Assembly (NCBI GenBank): GCA_019358835.1
Contig: JAHHIH010000023.1
Span: 1-64,000 of the forward strand
Direction of reading: 5' to 3'
Length of the DNA: 64,000 nucleotides
DNA from: Tildeniella torsiva UHER 1998/13D
GTDB taxonomy: Bacteria; Cyanobacteriota; Cyanobacteriia; Phormidesmidales; Phormidesmidaceae
Position 1 is the stretch's first letter. Every line of letters starts with the position of its first letter. Positions 1-7,400 of the stretch are shown here, piece by piece. A model generated the notes under the pieces. That model did no database searches and was not told where the DNA came from. It worked only from the letters and a program-made list of their open reading frames with translations. Position numbers and translations under genes: made by a program.

Positions 1-6
1 CAGTTT

Positions 7-366
7 ATGGGTGTACTGTTGGCGCTGGTGATCGTGGGCTTTGTGGCGTGGTGGATTCGCTATAACCAGCTCTACAGTTCTGGGGCGGTGAAGGCTCCGT
101 TCTTCAGTTTTGGCAGTGGGCAGAGCAGGGTTAGAAAGGTGAGGGTGGCCCATCGGCCTGCACCAGCTAATGCTAGAAAAGCGCACGTGGGGAACCAGGC
201 GCAACAGAGAGAAATTGGTCAGGCGGTGAGCCAAATAACGAAGTACACCCATAACTATGATGTTTCGGTGCGGCTGCTGAATTCGACCCATCAGGCCAAC
301 ATGAGTAAGTCGATTGATTGGTGTGCTGAAAAGGTGATTGCAGACATCCTCAGGGATAGGCGATAG
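7..366 (+). CDS. Small protein with N-terminal membrane anchor (possibly 5'-partial)
   Basis: This 119-residue product begins with one strongly hydrophobic stretch (about residues 2-17, ending in WWIR), followed by a basic, soluble region rich in R, K, H and Q. It would sit in the inner membrane with its body in the cytoplasm. The frame is open up to the left edge of the window, so the true start may lie further left; the first ATG is at 7. I do not recognise the family. It faces the minus-strand transfer-like arm, which ends about 190 bp away, and probably belongs to the same integrated element. Confidence 0.5.
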   Translation: MGVLLALVIVGFVAWWIRYNQLYSSGAVKAPFFSFGSGQSRVRKVRVAHRPAPANARKAHVGNQAQQREIGQAVSQITKYTHNYDVSVRLLNSTHQANMSKSIDWCAEKVIADILRDRR

Positions 367-371
367 ACATT

Positions 372-404
372 AAAAAACACCCCCGGCCGAGAGACCGGGG
401 GTGT
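372..404 (-). terminator. Rho-independent terminator of the minus-strand arm
   Basis: A perfect 10-bp stem (377-386 with 395-404, core ACACCCCCGG) has an 8-nt loop. Read on the minus strand it is followed by six T (372-377 on the plus strand are A). It lies downstream of the FtsK-like gene and is the natural end of that operon. The opposite strand has no T run. Confidence 0.75.
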
Positions 405-440
405 GGTGTGGTGACTTCAGTTTAGAGCGGTATTTCGTTC

Positions 441-630
441 CATCCGGTGACCATCCTGCGGGCATCCGGTGAGGCATCCTGCAGGATGGCCGGATGGGTG
501 TCACCGGATGGCCGGATTCCTTGCCAGATATAGACCGGATGTCACAGGATGGGTTTTCTCATCCTGTGGGAGACGAGTCGGGGGGTAGGGTATAGCGGGG
601 TGGTTCATCCTGTGTCTGGTCAATCCTGTG
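441..630. repeat. Cluster of CATCCGG / CATCCTG repeats in both orientations
   Basis: Within 190 bp there are repeated heptamers in both orientations. CATCCGG occurs at 441 and at about 463, with its complement CCGGATG at 490, 504 and 535. CATCCTG occurs at 452, 475, 560 and 606, with CAGGATG at 482 and 545. CATCCTGCAGGATG (475-488) is a perfect palindrome. CATCCGGTGA (441-450) and TCACCGGATG (501-510) are inverted arms. The cluster overlaps the last codons of the FtsK-like gene and its 3' region. It could be a recognition site for that protein, a replication site, or a structured RNA; the sequence alone cannot decide. Confidence 0.75.
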
Positions 631-2040
631 GAGCATGACTAGGCCCGCCAGCACGGCTCTAAACAACTCGCCCTCAAGGTCTTTTAGCTTCTGTCGTTTT
701 GACTTTATCTGATGAGCTTTCAGCGGCTCTGTAGCGGCTTTCAAGACTTCAATAATCAGGTTCTCTATTTCCTCTAAACTCTCGGGTTCTGTCTCGGGGT
801 CGATGGTGAGAGTGTAGGAGGATGGCCCCGCTTTGTCGGCGGGTAGTGAGTAGCTGCCGCCGCCGTCTGCTTCATCTTCACCGGGGAACCAGTCACCAGT
901 GTTTAGTAGCTCTGGAGGCACAACTTCAGAGGCAATGTTGAGGGCTGCAATGTGCTGATCATTGAGGTAAGGCAGTGGGAAGCAGACCCACTGCCCCAGC
1001 AGGTTTGTGAGTATTAATGGATGGCGTTCTGTGAACAGTTGGCGCTTAGCTGATTGATACTCGGCCTCGATTCTTTCGCGTTCGCGTTTGTTGACGAAGT
1101 TGTAGTTATCGATCATCCGTTCGATGGCATCAAAACCACCGAGGCGAGACCCCAGGCAGGCAATCCTAAAATTGCTGCGCACCCCGCCGGAGAACTTAAG
1201 ATCGTCAGCGTTGGGGCTCTGGCTGATCAGCACCATCTGACCGCCGCCGCCACGGGCCACCGCTGCCATGGCCTCTACGCCCAGGTCGAGGCTGCGACCG
1301 TAGGGCTCAAAGACACCCTTTCGCCGCTTCAGGCCAGAGCTGAGGGCTAGGTACTCTTCGAGCACAAACACCAGCTGCGGCCCGTCCCACTGGCCCGCGT
1401 TGACCCGGTTTTGCACCAGGTCTAGGGTTTTGTGCAGCCGGGCACAGAGGGCGTGGGCGTCTTCCATGGATGGGCGAAAGTTGATGCGCACAATATTCTC
1501 GTCGGGCACGCCTGCCCAGTCGGCCCCTTTGCCTTCGACGACCTGCACGCAGGTGGGCCGGGCGCGGCTGCAAACGCCCAGCAGCAGGTAGAGAAAGGCG
1601 CTTTTGCCGGTGTCGGTGGGGGAGAGCACGGCCAGGTGAGTGCGCCATTCTCGACCGGCGCGGCTGAGGTATTCCCACGGGTCGAGAGTGGCCACGGGGG
1701 TGACATCGATGGCGGGGGTTTCTATGGCGTCGGTGCCCTCGTGCCAGAGCAGCTGCTGGCGGGCGGCGTCGGCAACATCTTCGTGGTCGAGCATGGCGCG
1801 GCCTACTTTTACGCTGTCTTCGAGGGCCAGGCGGCCCAGGATGGCGGTGATTGCGCCGGAGGTGATGAGCACGGTTCTGGCCCAATGGAGGCGGAGATCG
1901 CGTTCTTCGACCAGCAGGGTGCTGCCGAGTAGTAGAGACCAGGCCACCAGGCCCAGGCCCCAGGTGAGAACCTGGCGGCGGAACCGAATGCCCTGCAGAA
2001 GGGGGTAATCGACGCGCTCAAAGGGATAGCGACTGGTCAT
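559..2040 (-). CDS. Membrane-anchored FtsK/TraB-like DNA translocase ATPase
   Basis: The 493-residue product has two predicted membrane segments (about 23-44 and 54-72). Its P-loop is SPTDTGKS (140-147, with Ser at the usual Gly/Ala position), and the Walker B-like strand is LVFVLEE (223-229). After a low-complexity acidic linker, residues 421-487 look like a winged helix (IIEVLK... then a basic segment and a wing ending RYTLPP). This order, membrane anchor, ATPase, winged helix, is that of FtsK and of actinomycete TraB translocases. I chose the ATG at 2040 because it overlaps the upstream stop (ATGA); the frame stays open to 2277 but that part would be compositionally odd. It is the last gene of a four-to-five-gene operon. 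Role in moving double-stranded element DNA is inferred. Confidence 0.75.
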   Translation of the reverse strand: MTSRYPFERVDYPLLQGIRFRRQVLTWGLGLVAWSLLLGSTLLVEERDLRLHWARTVLITSGAITAILGRLALEDSVKVGRAMLDHEDVADAARQQLLWHEGTDAIETPAIDVTPVATLDPWEYLSRAGREWRTHLAVLSPTDTGKSAFLYLLLGVCSRARPTCVQVVEGKGADWAGVPDENIVRINFRPSMEDAHALCARLHKTLDLVQNRVNAGQWDGPQLVFVLEEYLALSSGLKRRKGVFEPYGRSLDLGVEAMAAVARGGGGQMVLISQSPNADDLKFSGGVRSNFRIACLGSRLGGFDAIERMIDNYNFVNKRERERIEAEYQSAKRQLFTERHPLILTNLLGQWVCFPLPYLNDQHIAALNIASEVVPPELLNTGDWFPGEDEADGGGSYSLPADKAGPSSYTLTIDPETEPESLEEIENLIIEVLKAATEPLKAHQIKSKRQKLKDLEGELFRAVLAGLVMLHRIDQTQDEPPRYTLPPDSSPTG

Positions 2041-2447
2041 AGCGCCCCCCTTAGCCAAAAGGCGTTGGTGGCGAGCACCAGGGCACCGACCACCATGGCA
2101 AGCCTTGCCCAGCAGTCTGGCCGGTGGTCGGGCAGGGCGATCGCCACCTGAGATAGACAGGTGCAGGTAGGCAGCAGCACCAGCAGCACCAGCACGATCG
2201 CCAGGTAGCCGGGCAGCCACCCTGCCACCAGCAGGGAGAGGGGCAGGCGAAACAGCATGGCGTAGCAGCTCACCCATATGGCCCCGTCGATGACGCCGCC
2301 ACGGGCGGGCAGGGCTATGGCATTGGCGGCTTTATAAAGGCTCTCGCTCTTGATGCTGTAGCGGTTGCCGCCCAGGGAGACGGCAGAGCGCCCCCCAAAG
2401 GCAGTGCGGGTGATGATCTCGGGTTTGTTGGGGTCGGTGTTGGCCAT
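2037..2447 (-). CDS. Small membrane protein upstream of the FtsK-like gene
   Basis: A 136-residue product whose N-terminal third is soluble and whose remainder holds two or three hydrophobic stretches (LFRLPLSLLVAG, LAIVLVLLVLLP, and LAMVVGALVLATNAFWL near the C-terminus). The ATG at 2447 follows the previous gene's stop by two bases, with GAGGT upstream; a GTG at 2456 is an alternative. Its stop overlaps the start of the FtsK-like gene by ATGA, which suggests translational coupling and a shared membrane complex. I do not recognise the family. By position it resembles the small Spd membrane proteins beside traB in actinomycete elements, but there is no sequence proof of homology. Confidence 0.65.
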   Translation of the reverse strand: MANTDPNKPEIITRTAFGGRSAVSLGGNRYSIKSESLYKAANAIALPARGGVIDGAIWVSCYAMLFRLPLSLLVAGWLPGYLAIVLVLLVLLPTCTCLSQVAIALPDHRPDCWARLAMVVGALVLATNAFWLRGAL

Positions 2448-2449
2448 GG

Positions 2450-2749
2450 TTACCACCCACCTCGCTGGGGCTGAACGTACTGCACATCGGGGCGGTTGCT
2501 GCTGTCTACGATCGCGGCCAACAATGCCAGGGGAACGCTGATGGCGATGGAGACGAAGAGCATGTAAACCGCCACAAATAGCGGGTGCAGGCGCTCTGGA
2601 CGGCGCTCAAATTCCGCCACCGGCGGCGGGGTGGTGGGGTGGTGGTGCTGGTGCAGATGCAGCTCGGGGGCGGGCTGCTTTTGGCTGATCGAGCTGGCCC
2701 TCTGTTGGGCCGCAATCCATTGCACTAGGGCGTCTGATTGGTCTTTCAT
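2450..2749 (-). CDS. Single-pass membrane protein with His/Pro-rich N-terminal region
   Basis: The 99-residue product has a charged, glutamine-rich start, a histidine-rich and proline-rich stretch (LHLHQHHHP, residues 31-39, then TTPPP), and one strong membrane segment (about 60-84, LFVAVYMLFVSIAISV...). It ends in a short Q/R/G tail. The soluble N-terminal part would be cytoplasmic. The ATG at 2749 is preceded by an AAGG-type ribosome site. It lies just downstream of a strong terminator (2768-2797) with no room for a separate promoter, so expression must depend on read-through. Family unknown; its place in the operon ties it to the FtsK-like translocase. Confidence 0.6.
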   Translation of the reverse strand: MKDQSDALVQWIAAQQRASSISQKQPAPELHLHQHHHPTTPPPVAEFERRPERLHPLFVAVYMLFVSIAISVPLALLAAIVDSSNRPDVQYVQPQRGGW

Positions 2750-2767
2750 AGGAACCTTTAAAACGAC

Positions 2768-2797
2768 AAAAAGCGCCCCCCAAGGAGATGGGGGCGC
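2768..2797 (-). terminator. Terminator inside the minus-strand operon (possible attenuator)
   Basis: On the minus strand an 8-bp GC stem, GCGCCCCC with GGGGGCGC (2790-2797 and 2773-2781), has a short loop and is followed by five T. It separates the 56-residue gene from the membrane-protein and translocase genes. Only 18 bp remain before the next start codon, too little for a promoter. Confidence 0.7.
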
Positions 2798-2811
2798 GGG
2801 CTCAGCGAACG

Positions 2812-2982
2812 TTATCGAAGCCGCTTGCGTTCTTCGCCAGAGGCGCGGCCTAGGGTGCGAACGGCCTTGTTATAGGCGTCGATATAGGGAAGGCCTGGGT
2901 TTACCAGGGCGATGTAGCGGGCCAGGCGCTCTACGTCGGCCTGGGTGTAGGCGAGCTGGTAATCGGTGATGGGGTTAGGCAT
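2812..2982 (-). CDS. 56-residue protein, unknown function
   Basis: This short gene reads MPNPITDYQLAYTQADVERL and continues to a basic end (EERKRLR) at a TAA at 2814-2812. It starts six bases after the stop codon of the upstream 67-residue gene, so the two are almost certainly one transcript. The composition is that of a soluble, mostly helical protein with no membrane segment. It ends immediately before the operon-internal terminator. I do not recognise the family. The reading is supported by the tight spacing and ordinary codon use, not by similarity. Confidence 0.55.
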   Translation of the reverse strand: MPNPITDYQLAYTQADVERLARYIALVNPGLPYIDAYNKAVRTLGRASGEERKRLR

Positions 2983-2985
2983 GAC

Positions 2986-3189
2986 CTACGCAGCCTCCCC
3001 AGTGCGGTGCTCTAGCTCATCGGCGGCGTGCCAATTGCCCGACATGGCCACCCGGTAAAGCCATGCGCCTTTGTCTGGGTCGTAGTGGCGCACCTTAATG
3101 CTGGTGGGAATCATGGCCCCGCCGAAGAGAAGCCAGACATCGGCGTCTAGCTGAAACTCAGGCGTTGGGATTGATAGGGTCGCGGTCAT
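2986..3189 (-). CDS. 67-residue protein, unknown function
   Basis: A small soluble product (start MTATLSIPTPEFQL, end ADELEHRTGEAA) with a central beta-like, aromatic region (VWLLFGG, KVRHYDP, AWLYRVAMSG). It is the first gene of the minus-strand arm after the repressor. It is followed at once by the 56-residue gene. The region before it (3190-3275) contains an 8-bp inverted repeat, CCCAGGGG/CCCCTGGG (3216-3223 and 3242-3249), which could fold in the leader RNA. No family is recognised. Confidence 0.55.
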   Translation of the reverse strand: MTATLSIPTPEFQLDADVWLLFGGAMIPTSIKVRHYDPDKGAWLYRVAMSGNWHAADELEHRTGEAA

Positions 3190-3275
3190 AATAGAAATGC
3201 CCTCTTTGGGGTAATCCCAGGGGTTTCAGTGCCAACTCGGGCCCCTGGGGTTTACAAAATTGAACAATTTAACTC

Positions 3276-3530
3276 CTAGCTTTGACCTGCCCGACCTAAG
3301 TCGTCTGGCAGGTCTTTTAGTGTGAGGCCGAGGGGCTGGAGAGCATCAAGCAAGCGCTTGAACCCGCCAGGGGTAAAGGCGGGCCGCCCTTTGCCATCCT
3401 CCCAACGGCTAACGGTGGAAGGGGTAACCCCAACCAAAACAGCAAATTCAAACTGAGACATACGGAGCAACTGGCGTAATTGCTTCACGGGAGGATCACC
3501 TTCCGAATCAAACAACTTCTCATTTATCAT
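3276..3530 (-). CDS. XRE-type HTH repressor of the element
   Basis: The 84-residue product contains a helix-turn-helix of the Cro/C1 type: LRQLLRMSQFEFAVLVGV, then TPSTVSRWEDGKGRP, with the typical S-x-x-x-A---V-T-x-x-T-V-S-R-W-E pattern. The C-terminal half (LLDALQPLGLTLKDLP) fits a small dimerisation helix. I chose the ATG at 3530 (MINEKLF); the frame is open to 3578 but the upstream part is the operator DNA. The gene sits between the two divergent arms and abuts a 14-bp inverted repeat, so it probably controls itself and both arms, as phage and conjugative-element repressors do. DNA binding is supported by motif; the regulatory role is inferred. Confidence 0.8.
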   Translation of the reverse strand: MINEKLFDSEGDPPVKQLRQLLRMSQFEFAVLVGVTPSTVSRWEDGKGRPAFTPGGFKRLLDALQPLGLTLKDLPDDLGRAGQS

Positions 3531-3580
3531 TGCACAATCACATGCAATGTGCAAGCATAGATGGCATGCACATTGCATGT
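3530..3580. promoter_or_regulatory. Operator region with 14-bp perfect inverted repeat
   Basis: ACATGCAATGTGCA (3540-3553) is the exact reverse complement of TGCACATTGCATGT (3567-3580), with a 13-bp spacer. A second, nested pair, TTGCAC (3530-3535) and GTGCAA (3549-3554), overlaps the repressor start codon. The site lies exactly between the repressor gene and the plus-strand arm, so it is the likely binding site of that repressor. Confidence 0.7.
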
Positions 3581-3597
3581 CTCACGATACGACATGC

Positions 3598-3630
3598 GGG
3601 GTTGCATCGCATAATGCAACCCCTTTTCTT
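3598..3630 (+). terminator. Hairpin with T-rich tail upstream of the plus-strand arm
   Basis: GGGGTTGCAT (3598-3607) and ATGCAACCCC (3614-3623) form a perfect 10-bp stem with a 6-nt loop, followed by TTTTCTT. It has the form of a terminator on the plus strand, before the first plus-strand gene. It could act as a leader attenuator or, since it repeats the TGCAT core of the operator, as another regulator site. Confidence 0.55.
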
Positions 3631-3667
3631 ATTCTCTCAGTACTCTCTACCCGGAGATAGAGCGCAA

Positions 3668-3904
3668 ATGCGGATAGATCAGCCACAGACCTACAGGCCC
3701 GAGCTAAACAAGAACAATCTGGCCCTGGGGTCAGTAGATGCCACCCACGTCAGAGTTCTCGGCATCATCGCGGCGAAGCCAGACTTCGCCTACCCCCTAG
3801 AGAAGGCCCACTACCTCAGAGACCGGCCATTTCTCTCTACAGCCAACGCTTACCAAGAGTCCCCCATCTGGGATTGGGCCGGTGAGCTGCTAGCCCAGGC
3901 ATAG
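3668..3904 (+). CDS. 78-residue protein, first gene of the plus arm
   Basis: The soluble product begins MRIDQPQTYRPELNKNN and ends WAGELLAQA. The ATG at 3668 is chosen because GGAG lies about 10 bases upstream; the frame is open to 3530 but the upstream part crosses the operator and hairpin. The middle contains a short basic-aromatic segment (YPLEKAHYLRDRP). It follows the regulatory region directly and lies 39 bp before the next gene. I do not recognise the family; early genes in this place often encode regulators or anti-host factors, which is only a positional guess. Confidence 0.5.
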   Translation: MRIDQPQTYRPELNKNNLALGSVDATHVRVLGIIAAKPDFAYPLEKAHYLRDRPFLSTANAYQESPIWDWAGELLAQA

Positions 3905-3943
3905 AACCGCCAGACCCTTTAACCCTCAACCCTCAACCCAACT

Positions 3944-4321
3944 ATGAAAATCACCCAAGTCGAATACCAAGCCCTCTACAACCTGGGCGACTACAACAAC
4001 GAGCGCATTAGCCTGAAGGCCATTCTCGAAGATGGCGAAACCCCAGAAGACGTGGTTGCCCAGCTCCGAGAGAAGGCGATCGCCCTCAACGCTGGCTCTG
4101 GCGGCGAGGCTCAAGACCTCTACAGCCGCATCTACCGCTATAAGCGGGATTTGGAAACGCTGGAAGCCAAAATCAAAACCGCTGCTGACCAGTGGAACCA
4201 GACCGCTACATTCCTCAAAGCTCAAGGCCTCAACCCCGATGCGCCCACTCTGGAGCCGTTCCAGTCACTGCTGGCTCCGGCAGACGAGGGCGTTGTAGAG
4301 GCAGAAATAGACAGTTTCTAA
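3944..4321 (+). CDS. Helical, coiled-coil-like protein of 125 residues
   Basis: The product (start MKITQVEYQALYNLGDYNNE) has an N-terminal segment with a pattern NERISLKAILEDGETPEDVVAQL split by short turns, then a long charged helix (about 57-95, with YRYKRDLETLEAKIKTAADQ) that looks coiled-coil. The first 50 residues resemble small cyanobacterial proteins that pair an EYQ...YNLGNYE-like strand with a DGE-x-x-E-V-x-x-L helix, often near plasmid replication genes. This likeness is from memory of the pattern, not a search. A clear terminator (4329-4365) follows. Confidence 0.6.
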   Translation: MKITQVEYQALYNLGDYNNERISLKAILEDGETPEDVVAQLREKAIALNAGSGGEAQDLYSRIYRYKRDLETLEAKIKTAADQWNQTATFLKAQGLNPDAPTLEPFQSLLAPADEGVVEAEIDSF

Positions 4322-4328
4322 AAGCAGA

Positions 4329-4365
4329 AGGGCCGGAACCCCCCTAAGAGTACCGGCCCTTTTTC
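4329..4365 (+). terminator. Rho-independent terminator after the 125-residue gene
   Basis: AGGGCCGG (4329-4336) pairs with CCGGCCCT (4353-4360), followed by a T-rich run ending near 4365. It separates the two small early genes from the primase-helicase operon on the same strand. Confidence 0.8.
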
Positions 4366-4423
4366 TCTACGAGGTGGAACCGCCAGAACCACCAACCCAA
4401 CCGTATCAGAGCAACAAAGCAAC

Positions 4424-7400
4424 ATGCCTACAACTCAATCTAGCTCAAGAGAGGCTTCACGAACAGTTCACTGTCCCCTGTGCGATCGCGACCACTATTG
4501 CTTCTTAGTCGGCGACCCCATAGAGAAAGTGATCTGCCAGTGGACCGACCCCAACCACCCGCCAGAAGGGTGGAACTACGCCGGGGAAAGCAAAGACCGG
4601 CGGCCCATGTTTGTCACCGCCAAAAAGCGCCACAAATCGCGGCGATTTCCCGACCTGGTGACCCTGCCCCAGCACGAGCTGGTGGAGCCATCACCCGAGT
4701 GGCAGACCGTAGAGCTACCCGCCACCCTCAATGTTGGGGATATTGTACGAAACTCCGCCGATGGCCAGTGCTACCAGGTCAAAGCCCGCAAAGGCCGCAA
4801 AGCTGGTGGAGAGCAGCGGCTCTTTCTCACTCTCACCCCACCAGGGCAGAATAGCCCCGTCGTCGAGGCCCTAGAGAGCGAATGCACCCTGGCCACCACC
4901 GACGGCGAGGCCACCTTTAACGAAATTCGCTACCTCTACCCAGCCCCCATCAGCAAAACAGATTTTGGGTGGATGGTAGTGCGCCGCCAGTGGAGCGATC
5001 GCCGCCGGTGGCTCGAAGACTGCCGTAAGAGCAAGGAAGTGCGGCCCTACCACTGGCAGAGCAGCGGCGAGACCGGCGAATGGGTCAAAGGCCGGGGCGA
5101 ACGCCAATGGCCGCTGTACCGGGAAGACGAGGCCAAAGAGACCATACTTAAGGGTGGGGTGGTGTTTGCCGTTGGGGGAGAGCAGGCCGTCGAGGCGTAT
5201 CGAGCTTTGGGCCAGGTGGCTACCACCTGCGCCGGGGGAGAGGCTCACTGGGAAACCATCGCCGCCAGACTAGAAGACTGCTTTGCCACCGCCCGCCGCA
5301 ACGGCCTGAAGCCCGTTTTGGCCATCCACCCCGATTTTGACCTGGCTGGCGATAACCACTTTGGCCAGCAGCTCCTGAAGGAATGCGGCGATCGGGAAAT
5401 CACGGCAATCGCCATGAACCCCCAAGACATCTGGGGCCAAATTCCCCACGGGGGCGATATCAAAGACATCGTGGATGGCTCCGGCCTCAGCAGCGAGGCC
5501 GTCATTAAGGCCCTGGAACACGCCATCGATGAGGCGATCGACCGCCAGGGCAAAGAAGAGAAACTGCTGATGCAGCGCAGCCGGTGGGGAGCACCCGACA
5601 CTCACCAAGGCGAGCTGGGCTATTGGAAATCTGACGAGAACAAAGGGTTTCAGGTATTTAGCCCGCTGACCAACTTTGATTTTCAGATTGAGAAGGAGGT
5701 GGCCAGCCCCGACGGCGGCGGCTTTGTGATGCAGCTCAAACGGGCCGGTGAGCACCAGCAGTTCAGGGTTTTTCTCCCATCCATGGACTTCACCAGCGTC
5801 CAGACCTTCGAGAACACGCTCAAAAAGGCCTTGGGCGGGGCGCTGATTTGCCGCCTCAGCACCAACGCTATGAAGGCCCTGCTGCGGGTGCGGCTCCACG
5901 AGTACGCCCACAACCGGGGCGGCAAAGTCTATAAGCTCTGCCAACGGGTGGGCCAACAGCCCGATGGGTATTGGGTGTTCCCTCGGTTGCAGCTCACCCC
6001 CAAGGGCGAGACCACCGACGAAAACAAATCGCTTTGGATATGGAACACCGGCCTAACGGGCGATGAAAGCACCCTGCCGAAACCGGCGATCGCCCCGCCC
6101 GAGCCCAACGCGCTTCGCCAGCTGGTGGAAGCGATGGAAGTTTTCTTTGGGCCAAAGAACATCTACCCGGCCCTGCTGACCCTAGGCTATGGGGCCGCCA
6201 GCATCCACTACCAAGAGATTATCGAGACCGAAGGGGCCTTTCCCATCCTTAACCCCTTTGGCGACGCGGGCAGCGGCAAAACCACCGCCGGGCAATGCGC
6301 CCTATCGCTGGTGGGAATGCACACCGAGGCCGCCGGTGGCCTAATGCGTGAGGTTTCTGTTTCAGCGGCCTATGAGCGGCTCAAAATTACCGGGTCGCTG
6401 ATCCACTGTCTAGATGACCCAGCCCGAACCCCAGAGCTAGACGAATTTCTCAAAGGACTCTACAACGGCAAAGCTCGCCTGGTTAGGGGCCAGAATGGGG
6501 CCGCGTTTAACAGCCAGCGACCTCACAGCCCATTAATGGTAACCAGCAACTTCGCCTGTGGCGAGACCAACGCCGCCACCATGAGCCGCATGCTGCTGCT
6601 GTGGTTCGACAACAAGAGCAAGGGCAAAACCCAGACCTACCACCAGCTCACCAAAGCCTGGGATAAAGCCAGCGGCTGTTTGCCCGACCTGATTAAGCTG
6701 GGCTACCCCAAACCGGCGATCGAGGCCATAGAAGCCGACCTGGTGGAGAGTCTGCCCCTGGCCCACAACCGCATTGCCCGCTCATTGGCGCTGGTGGTGG
6801 CCTATACCGAGGCGGTTTGCGAGTTGGCGGGGGTAGGAACCCGACTCAACATTCGTAAGTACGCCGTCGAGACCGTCTGTGCCATGGCCAACGACGCCGA
6901 AAACAGCGCCGACAGCCTGCGCGACTTTGTGGAGCGGCTGTTCATTTTGCGGTCTCAGGCCAAGGTGGGCGAGTGGAACATGCGCTTTATCAGTGACCGC
7001 AGCTGTCACAAAATCAAGTCACTGGCCCTCAACCTGCCCACCATCTGGAACACCCTCGATGGGGCTTTTAAACTCCCCTACAACCTGCGCATCATCAAAC
7101 ACCTGCTTCAGGAGTGCGGGTCAGACCTGGAGAGCAGGCAAAAGTTTCACATTGACGAGGATGTTAGCCGAGCTTTTCAGCGTGGCACTACCCAAGATCC
7201 AAAGTGGCAGGTAAAGCGGTGTGTCGAAATCCCAATCGACGTGATTCGGAACTATGTAGACGCCGACGAAACCCTGTCAACTGAGTCAACCGCCCCCACC
7301 GACAACGACGAAACCCCGGAGCCAAGCGACTTAGGCCAGTTGACAATAGTTAGTCAACTAGATGTCAACAAAGATAGTAATAGTCAACTGAGCGATGGAG

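Noticed and set aside
1-600. Left attachment site (copy of the tRNA-Glu 3' end)
   Set aside because: No match to the T arm and acceptor sequence was found here; the left end must lie outside the window.
441-630. CRISPR array
   Set aside because: The repeated words are only 7-10 bp, in both orientations, with irregular spacing and no cas genes.
1054-2008. Several long frames on the plus strand opposite the FtsK-like gene
   Set aside because: They are antisense shadows of a GC-rich coding gene, with no ribosome sites and improbable composition.
2041-2277. N-terminal extension of the FtsK-like protein
   Set aside because: It overlaps fully with the upstream membrane-protein gene and has an R/A/G-rich sequence; the ATGA overlap at 2040 gives the natural start.
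3531-3667. Longer start of the 78-residue gene at 3530
   Set aside because: The extra sequence consists of operator palindromes and the hairpin; the ATG at 3668 has a GGAG site.
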